Source of the DNA: Cellvibrio sp. KY-GH-1
GTDB lineage: Bacteria > Pseudomonadota > Gammaproteobacteria > Pseudomonadales > Cellvibrionaceae
DNA length: 64,000 nt
Direction of reading: 5' to 3'
Assembly (NCBI RefSeq): GCF_008806975.1
Contig: NZ_CP031728.1
Location: 124,001 to 188,000, forward strand
The notes beneath the pieces are model-generated. The model ran no database searches. It saw nothing but the letters and a program-made list of their open reading frames with translations, and had not been told where the DNA came from. A program made the translations under genes and the position numbers. Below are positions 52,361 to 60,018 of this stretch, piece after piece. The stretch's first letter is position 1; each line of letters opens with the position of its first letter.

Positions 52361-54127
52361 ATGAGTGACTATCAAGGATCATCGCCCGCATCATCACAAG
52401 GGCTTCCACTGGCAGATGGTTTACCTAATCTGGAAAACCTTGCGGCTTTGGCAAATGAAATATTTCAGGGATTGCCAAATGCCGCGCCCTTCTTTGCAGG
52501 TATTTCCGGTTTGCAAGCGACACCTGCAGCACTTGCTGCGGTTAATCCGGGCGCACGGCCGCAGGCGGGTGTAACAGCTGCACCACCACCGGTGACCAGT
52601 CCTGCGTTAGAGCGTCAGGCTGCGGCGGCACCGACCTATTATTTTGCAGAAAATGCTAATCAGTATCCCTTGGTTAACATTCAAATCGATCAACTGGCTA
52701 CCCAGGTTTCTCCCCAGGCATTTGGTTTGCCGGGCGAAAAAGATGTGCAGCAATTGCTGGCGGCTGAATTCAGCTTTACCCGTTTTGATGCGCCTGCATC
52801 CGCAGCAACCCCTGCGCCAGATTCACGTTTTTATTTTCTTGATTCCGGTGCGCAACCGGTATTTGGCAATACACCAAAAACCAACGTGTTTGCAGCGGAG
52901 TTACAAGGCTTTGATGTCAATGCAATCCGTCGCGATTTCCCCATTCTGGGGGAGCGCGTTAACGGCAAGCCGCTGGTGTGGTTTGATAATGCGGCGACAA
53001 CGCAAAAGCCCAAAGCAGTGATTGATCGCGTCAGTTATTTTTACGAACACGAAAATTCCAACATTCATCGCGCTGCCCATGAATTGGCCGCGCGCGCTAC
53101 CGATGCTTACGAAGGTGCGCGCAATAAGGTGGCAAAATTTATCGGTGCACGTTCGGCGGACGATATTATTTTTGTGCGCGGTGCCACCGAAGGCATTAAC
53201 TTGCTCGCCAATACTTTTGGCAAGCAGCGGGTAGGCGAGGGCGATGAAATTATTGTGTCGCAACTCGAGCATCACGCGAATATTGTGCCCTGGTATTTAT
53301 TGGCGCAGCGCGTGGGTGCAAAAATTCGCGTGATTCCGGTGGATGACACTGGCCAAATCCTGTTGGATGAATATCGCAAGCTTATTAACAACCGCACCAA
53401 AATTATTTCGGTGACGCAAGTTTCCAATGCCCTGGGTACGGTTACGCCCATCAAGGAAATAATTGATATCGCCCACAGTTTTGGTGTGCCGGTGATTGTT
53501 GATGGTGCCCAGTCAGTATCACATATGCGGGTAAATGTGCAGGCGCTGGATGCGGACTTCTTTGTGTTTTCCGGGCACAAGATTTTTGGTCCAACCGGCA
53601 TAGGTGTGGTTTACGGTAAGGCGGAGCATCTGCAAAAAATGGAGCCCTGGCAGGGCGGCGGCAATATGATTGCCGATGTGACTTTTGATCGTGTGGTATT
53701 CCAGGGCGCCCCCAACCGCTTTGAAGCGGGCACGGGCAATATCGCTGATGCCGTTGGCTTGGGGGCGGCGCTGGATTATGTAGAGCGTGTGGGTATCGAG
53801 CGTATTGCCCGTTATGAACACGATCTTTTGGAGTACGCCACCCATCGACTGCAATCCATTCCCGGTGTACGCATCATAGGTGCAGCGGCAAATAAGGCGA
53901 GTGTGCTGTCGTTTACCCTGGCGGGCTATAAAACAGAAGAGGTGGGCATTGAGTTGAATCGCGAAGGTATCGCCGTTCGTTCCGGTCACCACTGCGCCCA
54001 GCCGATTTTGCGCCGCTTCGGAGTCGAAACAACGGTGCGCCCGAGCTTTGCGTTTTACAACACCTGTGAAGAGATTGACCTGTTTATTTCGGTAGTCAGC
54101 CGTTTGGCACAGGTTCGACGTAGTTAG
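52361..54127 (+). CDS. Cysteine desulfurase, encapsulin cargo (SufS-like with cargo-loading N-terminus)
   Basis: 588 residues. PLP enzyme that removes sulfur from cysteine to give alanine and an enzyme persulfide. Residues from about 188 onward are the SufS-type domain: RRDFPILGERVNGKPLVWFD, PLP lysine Lys407 in SGHKIFGPTG, catalytic Cys545 in RSGHHCAQP. The first 187 residues are Ala/Pro/Gln-rich and probably disordered; they include LPNLENLAALANEIFQGLP (residues 22-40), the LARLANE-type motif known from cargo-loading regions of Family 2A desulfurases, in which the N-terminal extension is required for loading. ATG at 52361 is six bases after a TTG alternative. A good terminator follows. Confidence 0.93.
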   Translation: MSDYQGSSPASSQGLPLADGLPNLENLAALANEIFQGLPNAAPFFAGISGLQATPAALAAVNPGARPQAGVTAAPPPVTSPALERQAAAAPTYYFAENANQYPLVNIQIDQLATQVSPQAFGLPGEKDVQQLLAAEFSFTRFDAPASAATPAPDSRFYFLDSGAQPVFGNTPKTNVFAAELQGFDVNAIRRDFPILGERVNGKPLVWFDNAATTQKPKAVIDRVSYFYEHENSNIHRAAHELAARATDAYEGARNKVAKFIGARSADDIIFVRGATEGINLLANTFGKQRVGEGDEIIVSQLEHHANIVPWYLLAQRVGAKIRVIPVDDTGQILLDEYRKLINNRTKIISVTQVSNALGTVTPIKEIIDIAHSFGVPVIVDGAQSVSHMRVNVQALDADFFVFSGHKIFGPTGIGVVYGKAEHLQKMEPWQGGGNMIADVTFDRVVFQGAPNRFEAGTGNIADAVGLGAALDYVERVGIERIARYEHDLLEYATHRLQSIPGVRIIGAAANKASVLSFTLAGYKTEEVGIELNREGIAVRSGHHCAQPILRRFGVETTVRPSFAFYNTCEEIDLFISVVSRLAQVRRS

Positions 54128-54150
54128 ATTTATTAGAAGGTTAACGTGAT

Positions 54151-54184
54151 AGCCTTGGCTGGATTCTGAGTCAGGGCTTTTTTT
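54151..54184 (+). terminator. Intrinsic terminator after the encapsulin operon
   Basis: AGCCTTGGCT (54151-54160) pairs with AGTCAGGGCT (54169-54178) over 10 positions including two G-T pairs, followed by a T-run to 54184. It ends about 60 bases before the insertion sequence. Confidence 0.7.
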
Positions 54185-54326
54185 GGGTAAGCAGTTGTTC
54201 TGGGCTAGTGGCTTTAATGAAATTGCTCTTTTAAGTTAATGGCATGGACCCCTCCCTCCCTAAACGGCATCAATGTGCCAGACTGTAATTGGTCAACAAC
54301 AGTCGAACCAGGAGAGAGGAGTCACC

Positions 54327-55346
54327 ATGAACATTACACGAATGGGCATTGATTTGGCAAAGAATGTTTTCCAATTACACGGTGTAAACGAGCACGAAAA
54401 AGTTGCTGTTCGCAAGCAACTAAAACGCGCCGAACTGCTCGAGTACTTCGCCAACAAGCCACCTATGCTAATCGGCATAGAGGCCTGCGGTGGAGCCCAC
54501 TATTGGGCCCGTATGCTAAGCAAACTCGGCCATACCGTTAAAGCAATGGCCCCACAACATGTCAAAGCGTATGTAAAATCCCAAAAAAATGACAAGCGCG
54601 ATGCCGAGGCGATTTGTGAAGCAGTATCGCGCCCAACAATGCGATTCGTTGCAATCAAGTCAGAAGAGCAACAAGACATGCAGGCTATTCATCGCATACG
54701 GGATAGACTCGTCAAATCTCGCACCGCACTTGCCAACGAAGTGCGCGGATTACTCGCCGAATACGGGATCGTTATCGCCCATTCCGGTGTGCCGGCCACG
54801 CGTCGCGGCTTACTACAGGCACTGGAGGATGCCGACAATGGATTAACCGCAAAAATGCGCGAAATACTCTTCGATTTGCATGAAGAGCTCGATGCAATCG
54901 ACAATCGAATTCAAGGCTACGTACATAAAATCAATCAGCATTGCAGCCAGGATGAGCGAGTTCAGCGCATCATGGAGATAGAGGGCCTCGGCCCGATTAG
55001 CGCTTCTGCCATCGTCACCGCAGTCGGAGATGCCAAGCAATTTACCTGCGGCCGCGATATGGCAGCCTGGATAGGTTTGGTACCCAAGCAATACTCCAGC
55101 GGCGGCAAAGAAAAGCTAGGAGGCATCAGTAAACACGGTGACAAGTATTTGCGAACCTTATTAATTCACGGCGCCCGCTCAGCAATGCGGTGTAGCGATA
55201 CTAAAACAGACAAGCGAAGCCGCTGGATCAATGCACTCATTGCTCGACGCAACAAAAATATTGCCACTGTCGCCATGGCCAATAAAAACGCACGCATCAT
55301 CTGGTCAATACTGACGCGCGGCGAACGTTACCAACCCGCCGCATAA
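54327..55346 (+). CDS. IS110 family transposase
   Basis: 339 residues from the ATG at 54327, which has GGAGAGAGGAG just upstream; the longer frame from 54273 starts in the left end. N-terminal RuvC-like DEDD domain: MGIDLAKNVFQLHGV (first Asp), GIEACGGAHYWAR, NDKRDAEAI. C-terminal Transposase_20 domain: IEGLGPISASAIVTAVGDAKQF, GRDMAAWIGLVPKQYSSGGK, then ISKHGDKYLRTLLIHGARSA with the serine-containing block of the second active site. It cuts and joins DNA under guidance of a bridge (seeker) RNA. All motifs look intact, so the element may be active. Confidence 0.92.
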   Translation: MNITRMGIDLAKNVFQLHGVNEHEKVAVRKQLKRAELLEYFANKPPMLIGIEACGGAHYWARMLSKLGHTVKAMAPQHVKAYVKSQKNDKRDAEAICEAVSRPTMRFVAIKSEEQQDMQAIHRIRDRLVKSRTALANEVRGLLAEYGIVIAHSGVPATRRGLLQALEDADNGLTAKMREILFDLHEELDAIDNRIQGYVHKINQHCSQDERVQRIMEIEGLGPISASAIVTAVGDAKQFTCGRDMAAWIGLVPKQYSSGGKEKLGGISKHGDKYLRTLLIHGARSAMRCSDTKTDKRSRWINALIARRNKNIATVAMANKNARIIWSILTRGERYQPAA

Positions 55347-55379
55347 AAATACAAACCAACAAATCAAACCGTTAAAAAG

Positions 55380-55644
55380 TAGTTCGCGTTAACAACAAAG
55401 CAAAGATGCAAAAGCACCACCATCTTACGATTGCGTAACAAACGTTGCTGATGGAAACAGGTAAAACCGACGCACTGAAACGCCTAAAACCACAAGGGCT
55501 CACTGCTGAATAGCAAAGCCGATAAGTTGTTCGGCACAGTGCGAGCGAATCGCCATCATGGCTAGAGCAAGAAAATGCTCATTAATAAGCCGAATATATG
55601 GTTGCAGTCTTATCCTGAAAAATCAGAAACGGGTGTTGGCAAAC
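55380..55644 (+). ncRNA. Candidate bridge/seeker RNA of the IS element
   Basis: Right non-coding end of the element. It contains stems such as GCCGA/TCGGC (55518-55535) and GAGCA/TGCTC (55565-55580) in a 265-base stretch without open frames. In IS1111-group elements the guide RNA that pairs with target and donor DNA is encoded here. Exact ends and loops cannot be set by eye. From 55661 to 55876 nothing else is seen besides the SapC gene ribosome site. Confidence 0.45.
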
Positions 55645-55876
55645 GGGAGGAGTCCATATATGTTGATTGATATTAAAATAAATTTTCCTCGTGGTTAAAT
55701 AGCTCTCTATGATTGCCCGATATTTGATCTTTGTGTGCGCTTTTTATTCTGCCTGGGGTGGGTGAATCTTGCCTTGAATTCTAGTGGCATGAGTATTTGA
55801 AAATGCTACCATGCGTGCCTGCTTTAATCTTTGAAGCGGTATTTTCCCAGCCAAGACAATAAACAGAGGTATCCTC

Positions 55877-56626
55877 GTGGCCAAGCAATTAATGATTTAC
55901 GACAATATTCAACCACTGTCATCTGAGGTTCATCGCAACTGGGCGGTGCAAGTGGATAACTATTCATTTGTTTCCCATCTGATTTCCGCGCCTGTATTAG
56001 CTACCGAGATTCCATTTGCTTCTGCAGAGTTTCCTATTGTGTTTTCTGCGACTGCCAACGAAGGGGAATATATCCCTTTAGCGATTATGGGATTGAAAGA
56101 GGGTGAAAACCTGATGCTCAATGACCAAAATCAATTTATAACTCGCTATATCCCCGCGTTTATTCGTCGCTATCCCTTTGTGTTGGGGGGCGATAAATCT
56201 GCAGATACTTTGGCGTTATGTATTGATGAAGCTAGTACCACCATCATTAAAGACGGTAGTAAGGGACGCCGCCTGTTTGAGGAAAATGGTGATCAATCAT
56301 CTCATCTCAAGGAGGTTGTTGAATTCCTGAAGGACTATCAGTACCGAGCGGAAATGACCAAGGTGTTCACCAGACGTCTGCACGAATTAAATTTGCTCGA
56401 GCCAATGCAAGCCAATATCACGTTTAAAGGTCGCGAAGATTCTAATATGAATTTGATGGGCTTTTATGTGGTTAAGCGCGAAAAGCTCAAGGCATTGAGT
56501 GATGCGGATGCCTTGGATTTGTTTAAGAAAGATGGATTGGAATTGATATACAGCCATATCCAATCATTATCGAACTTAAATGATTTGATTAACAAAAAAT
56601 CCGAGCGTTTGGAAGCTAGCAAATAA
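55877..56626 (+). CDS. SapC family protein
   Basis: 249 residues, GTG start with AGAGGT seven bases upstream. SapC family blocks: NWAVQVDNYSFVSHLISAPVLATEIPFASAEFPIVFS, YIPAFIRRYPFVLGG and LIYSHIQSLSNLNDLINKKSE near the C-terminus. The name comes from S-layer-associated proteins of Campylobacter, but in proteobacteria the role is unproven; it is often found near TonB-receptor polysaccharide loci. Here it stands alone between the IS element and HPF. No signal peptide, so it is cytoplasmic. A perfect terminator follows. Confidence 0.85.
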   Translation: MAKQLMIYDNIQPLSSEVHRNWAVQVDNYSFVSHLISAPVLATEIPFASAEFPIVFSATANEGEYIPLAIMGLKEGENLMLNDQNQFITRYIPAFIRRYPFVLGGDKSADTLALCIDEASTTIIKDGSKGRRLFEENGDQSSHLKEVVEFLKDYQYRAEMTKVFTRRLHELNLLEPMQANITFKGREDSNMNLMGFYVVKREKLKALSDADALDLFKKDGLELIYSHIQSLSNLNDLINKKSERLEASK

Positions 56627-56664
56627 TGGCTTTAAGTGTTTAAAGTGAAGTGAACATCACTGTG

Positions 56665-56690
56665 GCCGGGATTATCAATCCCGGCTTTTT
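56665..56690 (+). terminator. Intrinsic terminator after sapC
   Basis: GCCGGGATT (56665-56673) / AATCCCGGC (56677-56685), perfect 9-bp stem with 3-base loop, then five T. Confidence 0.88.
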
Positions 56691-56734
56691 CATTTTGGGC
56701 AAATGAAATTTATCAGGCGTTTTGCCTTCAGGTA

Positions 56735-57049
56735 TTAGCGAGTATTTCGCTGGCGGGCTGCCAATTGTTTAACTTTGCGTTCAGCACTGGAAAATGCATC
56801 GCGCACTGCAACATGGATTGATTCATCGTCCTGAGTAATAGCAACTGGATGGCCTTTGATATCCAGCTCAATGGAGGCTCTGAATTGTTTACCTTTGTGT
56901 TTGTGGTTGTGGGGGATGTCGAGTACCACGCGGCTATGAACTATTTGGTCGGTGTAGCGATTGAGCTTTTCCAGCTTCTTGGTAATGATGTCGTTTAGTG
57001 CAGCAGAAGAATCCAAATCACGATATACAACGTCGACAGCAGGTTTCAT
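56735..57049 (-). CDS. HPF/RaiA family ribosome-associated protein
   Basis: 104 residues. Short hibernation-factor family: binds the decoding centre of idle ribosomes in stationary phase. Blocks: VDVVYRDLDSSAALNDIITKKLEKLNRY, VHSRVVLDIPHNHKHKGKQFRASIELDI, DDESIHVAVRDAFSSAERKVKQL. It is the version with the HNHKHKG insertion found as a stand-alone gene, different from the rpoN-linked HPF, which is not in this window. Its own 285-base upstream region (57050-57334) shows no clear element. Confidence 0.85.
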   Translation of the reverse strand: MKPAVDVVYRDLDSSAALNDIITKKLEKLNRYTDQIVHSRVVLDIPHNHKHKGKQFRASIELDIKGHPVAITQDDESIHVAVRDAFSSAERKVKQLAARQRNTR

Positions 57050-57334
57050 CGTAAAGCTCCTTAACGTTTATGTTAGAGGGCTGAGGTTCCGAATCAGTTT
57101 CGCGAACATTCTTGACCCTCCCTTCCTATATTGATCATCCCAACGTAAATATCAAGTTTTTCGTGATAATTTCTTAATAACATTTAGGTCTCTTATTATT
57201 ATTTATTGGTATTAGCGTTTATAAAGCCGTGCCAAATTCATCAATATGTATGGTTTTGGTGATTCTGATATATCAGGAGCGATATTTGCTTAATTAGGTA
57301 GTAAAAAATGATTGGTGATTAAGCCGGGTGGATT

Positions 57335-58237
57335 ATGAAATCGATACTGATTACGGGGGGTACCGGATTTATTGGGCGAGCCCTGGTTGGATTGTTGATT
57401 GAGCGGGGCTATCAGGTGTGTGTTTTGACTCGTGATCCTGGTAAGGCAGAAAGAAATTTACCTGCAGGTGTAAGTCTTATCGACAATCTGGGGGCATTAA
57501 ACGGAAGTGTACCGGATGTTTTGGTGAATCTTGCGGGTGAACCTTTGGCTGGGCGGCGTTGGTCTTCCGCATCGAAACAGTTATTCAGGGAAAGCAGGGT
57601 AGAGTTCACCAATAAGCTGTTTGCGTTTTTTGCGGGGCGGGGCGACTACCCAGCTCGGGTTATCAGTGGTAGTGCGATAGGCTATTACGGTAATTGTGGC
57701 GATAGATTGATCGACGAACGAGAAGCATCGGGCGGTGATTTTGCGGCAGAGCTGTGCCGCGATTGGGAGCTGGCTGCCAAGCAATTTGAAGCAGTAGGCT
57801 CTAGTTTGTGTTTGTTGCGTACTGGGATTGTGTTGGGGCCCGAAGGTGGTGCGCTAAAGCAAATGTTGCCTGCTTTCAAGTTTGGGCTTGGTGGTCCCAT
57901 GGGGAGTGGTGGCCAGTTCATGTCCTGGATTCATCTACATGATATGGTTCGATTGATTTTATTTTTAATCGAGCGGCCGGCAATTGTGGGGCCGATAAAT
58001 GCAGTTTCTTCACAATCGATCACTAATCGTGACTTTTCGGTCACGCTCGCAGGCGCAGTGCGTCGCCCGGCGTTAATAAGAGTGCCTGCATTTGTATTGA
58101 TGCTTATGCTTGGTGAGATGGCAAAGACATTGTTGCTCTCGAGTCAGCGAGTATTGCCAACCCGTGCACTGGCAAGCGGGTTTGAGTTTCGTTATCCACA
58201 ATTGGCTGGTGCGCTGGAGGAAATGCTTAAAAAATAA
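57335..58237 (+). CDS. TIGR01777 family NAD-dependent epimerase-like protein (YfcH-like)
   Basis: 300 residues. Extended short-chain dehydrogenase fold: dinucleotide loop ITGGTGFIGRALV (residues 5-17), VLVNLAGEPLAGRRWSSASK, ISGSAIGYYGNCGD with the Tyr-x-x-x site displaced, and the C-terminal DUF1731 part (RRPALIRVPAFVLMLMLGEMAKTLLLSSQRVLP). YfcH/SulA-type family of unproven reaction, NADPH-binding. Lone gene ahead of the heat-shock protein; no shared promoter evident. Confidence 0.88.
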   Translation: MKSILITGGTGFIGRALVGLLIERGYQVCVLTRDPGKAERNLPAGVSLIDNLGALNGSVPDVLVNLAGEPLAGRRWSSASKQLFRESRVEFTNKLFAFFAGRGDYPARVISGSAIGYYGNCGDRLIDEREASGGDFAAELCRDWELAAKQFEAVGSSLCLLRTGIVLGPEGGALKQMLPAFKFGLGGPMGSGGQFMSWIHLHDMVRLILFLIERPAIVGPINAVSSQSITNRDFSVTLAGAVRRPALIRVPAFVLMLMLGEMAKTLLLSSQRVLPTRALASGFEFRYPQLAGALEEMLKK

Positions 58238-58279
58238 AAATTTTACCTGGGCGCTTGAAATGTACTTGATGAGCCTTAT

Positions 58280-58377
58280 TTAAGTGGTGCGATGGCTCGG
58301 TAGAGGATCGCACTACTTAATCGACCCGATCAACCGATGGGTCATATTGATGATATTGCTCACTAGAGGATATTTTT
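58280..58377 (+). promoter_or_regulatory. ROSE-type RNA thermometer in the hsp20 leader
   Basis: Three consecutive stems. 58280-58293 with 58307-58320 (14 bp with one G-U). 58323-58331 with 58336-58343 (8 bp, one bulge). 58353-58361 with 58366-58373, in which TTGCTC faces the AGGA ribosome site, leaving G58358 bulged and a T-G pair. The last stem, four bases before the ATG, is the ROSE design: it melts on warming and frees the ribosome site. Confidence 0.75.
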
Positions 58378-58848
58378 ATGCGTACCTTTGATTTTTCTCC
58401 ATTGTATCGTTCTGCAATTGGTTTTGATCGTATGGCCAATTTATTGGACAACCTTTCGCGCGCAGAACAGAATCAACCTGCTTATCCCCCTTACAATATT
58501 GAGTTAACGGGCGAAGACAAATACCGAATTACTATGGCTGTGGCCGGTTTTGATCAATCTGAATTAACCATCGAGGTAAATCAGAATAATCTAACTGTCT
58601 CGGCAAATAAAACTGCTGAGACCCAGCAGCGTACGTACCTGCATCAGGGAATAGCTGCGCGCAGCTTTGAGCGGCGATTCCAATTGGCTGATCATGTTCA
58701 GGTGCAATCGGCTAATTATGAAAATGGCTTATTGCACATAGATTTGCAGCGCATTATTCCTGAAGCTCTGAAGCCGCGCACCATTCCTATTGGCGTGCAA
58801 ACTCCGGAAAAGCTGACCGTGGTGCCTGCTGCAAGCAATGCGGCATAA
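58378..58848 (+). CDS. Small heat-shock protein Hsp20 (IbpA-like)
   Basis: 156 residues. Alpha-crystallin domain: YPPYNIELTGEDKYRITMAVAGF, ELTIEVNQNNLTVSANK, YLHQGIAARSFERRFQLADHV, YENGLLHIDLQRIIPE, and the C-terminal PRTIPIGV with the I-x-I anchor motif. The N-terminus MRTFDFSPLYRSAIGFDRM is that of IbpA/IbpB. ATP-independent chaperone that holds denatured proteins. Its leader carries a ROSE-type thermometer, so translation rises with temperature. A terminator follows directly. Confidence 0.93.
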   Translation: MRTFDFSPLYRSAIGFDRMANLLDNLSRAEQNQPAYPPYNIELTGEDKYRITMAVAGFDQSELTIEVNQNNLTVSANKTAETQQRTYLHQGIAARSFERRFQLADHVQVQSANYENGLLHIDLQRIIPEALKPRTIPIGVQTPEKLTVVPAASNAA

Positions 58849-58862
58849 TTTAGTGTTGTGAG

Positions 58863-58892
58863 AAAAATCCCCGCTGCGGCGGGGATTTTTTT
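58863..58892. terminator. Bidirectional terminator between hsp20 and the AraC gene
   Basis: AAAAATCCCCGC (58863-58874) and GCGGGGATTTTT (58879-58890) pair around TGCG; T-runs exist on both strands. It serves convergent hsp20 and the AraC gene, whose stop overlaps its end. Confidence 0.88.
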
Positions 58893-59895
58893 AGGTTCGA
58901 AATAGTTTTGCTCGAACAGTGTTGCGGTATTCATTTGGGGTAATGGCTAGATACTTTTTAAAAAGGCGAGTGAAATATCCTGTGTCTTCATAACCAATTT
59001 TATCGGCGATTTCGCTAATAGACAGGTTGCTGGTTTTCAATAAATCTTTTGCAGTGTTAATACGTATTTCTTGCAAGTATTCCAACGGTGTTTGCCCTAG
59101 TGCATTTTTAAAACGGCGATTAAGTGTGCGTACGCTCATGCCAAAACGTTCCGCAATCAGTGGAAATAAAATTTCCCGATGATAATTATCCTGCAGCCAA
59201 ATTTGAATTTGGGTTATTTGCTCATCTGGATGCGGATTTTCAGCTGCTTCGAAAAAACCGCTGCTCTCATACGCTTTGCGTATCTCGTGGGAAAAGTGTC
59301 GCTCTACATGGCTTGCGATGGTTTTGCCAAAAAAGCGCTGGATAAAATGTACCGTCAGGTCAGCGAGTGAGTTGACGCTCGCTGCGCAATAAAGGTTGCC
59401 AGCCTGAGTAATGAAATACTGCCGCTTGAGTTGTATCTGGGGGTAATCTTTTTGGAATTGATCGAAGTAATGCCAATGAGTGGTAGCTGCTTTGCCGTCG
59501 AGTAAGCCTGCTTCGGCCAAAAAGCAGCAGCCCGTACCAACCGCACTGATAATTGCACCGTTTTGATATTGCTGGTGTAGCCACTCCAGGAGGGCAGTAT
59601 GCTGTTTCACAATCGGGCGGGGGTTGCGCCATAGGCCGGGGATGTAGATCAGATCGGCAGTCGGGTTGTCACTTAGGGATAAATCGGGCTGCCAGCGAAT
59701 ACCGGTACGTGTTGCTACCGCGTCGGTAGTTAGACCCAGCGTTTTAATTTCCAGTGCGCGATGTAGGTCGGCAGGCTGCATGGTGCGCATCGCGCTTTCC
59801 GCAGCAAGCAGCATTTCCATTGGCAGGGTGCTGCTTGTGGTCAGCATTCGTTCGCACAAGATAAAGAGAATTCTAATCGATGGGTTTGTCGGCAT
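58891..59895 (-). CDS. GlxA-type AraC family regulator with DJ-1/PfpI domain
   Basis: 334 residues. N-terminal class I glutamine-amidotransferase-like (DJ-1/PfpI) domain (ILFILCERMLTTSSTLPMEML, GLWRNPRPIVKQHTALLEWL, ISAVGTGCCFLAEAGLLDGK with a Cys elbow) and a C-terminal AraC double helix-turn-helix (RFGMSVRTLNRRFKNALGQT, NLSISEIADKIGYEDTGYFTRLFKKYLAITPNEYR). Regulators of this type sense small metabolites such as carnitine or arginine; ligand unknown here. ATG at 59895 follows a GTG alternative at 59898. Convergent with hsp20, divergent from fabY. Confidence 0.9.
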   Translation of the reverse strand: MPTNPSIRILFILCERMLTTSSTLPMEMLLAAESAMRTMQPADLHRALEIKTLGLTTDAVATRTGIRWQPDLSLSDNPTADLIYIPGLWRNPRPIVKQHTALLEWLHQQYQNGAIISAVGTGCCFLAEAGLLDGKAATTHWHYFDQFQKDYPQIQLKRQYFITQAGNLYCAASVNSLADLTVHFIQRFFGKTIASHVERHFSHEIRKAYESSGFFEAAENPHPDEQITQIQIWLQDNYHREILFPLIAERFGMSVRTLNRRFKNALGQTPLEYLQEIRINTAKDLLKTSNLSISEIADKIGYEDTGYFTRLFKKYLAITPNEYRNTVRAKLFRT

Positions 59896-60018
59896 CACTT
59901 TCTACTTTAGCTATGCGGATGGCCAATTTAACACTAAAAATGACCAAAATGACAGGGACAGGGCGCTGGCATGCTCATACACTGCATTCATCTGAATGTT
60001 TTGATAATGGAGTTACCT

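Larger units (their letters stand above)
54240..55660 (+). mobile_element. IS110/IS1111-type insertion sequence
   Basis: One DEDD transposase gene with a short left non-coding end (about 83 bases) and a long right one (about 300). Subterminal inverted repeats: ATGGACCCCTCCC (54244-54256) and GGGAGGAGTCCAT (55645-55657), matching at 12 of 13 positions. Such subterminal repeats and a long right end are IS1111-group traits. Outer boundaries are estimates within a few bases. It lies just beyond the encapsulin operon terminator and interrupts no gene I can see. Confidence 0.75.
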
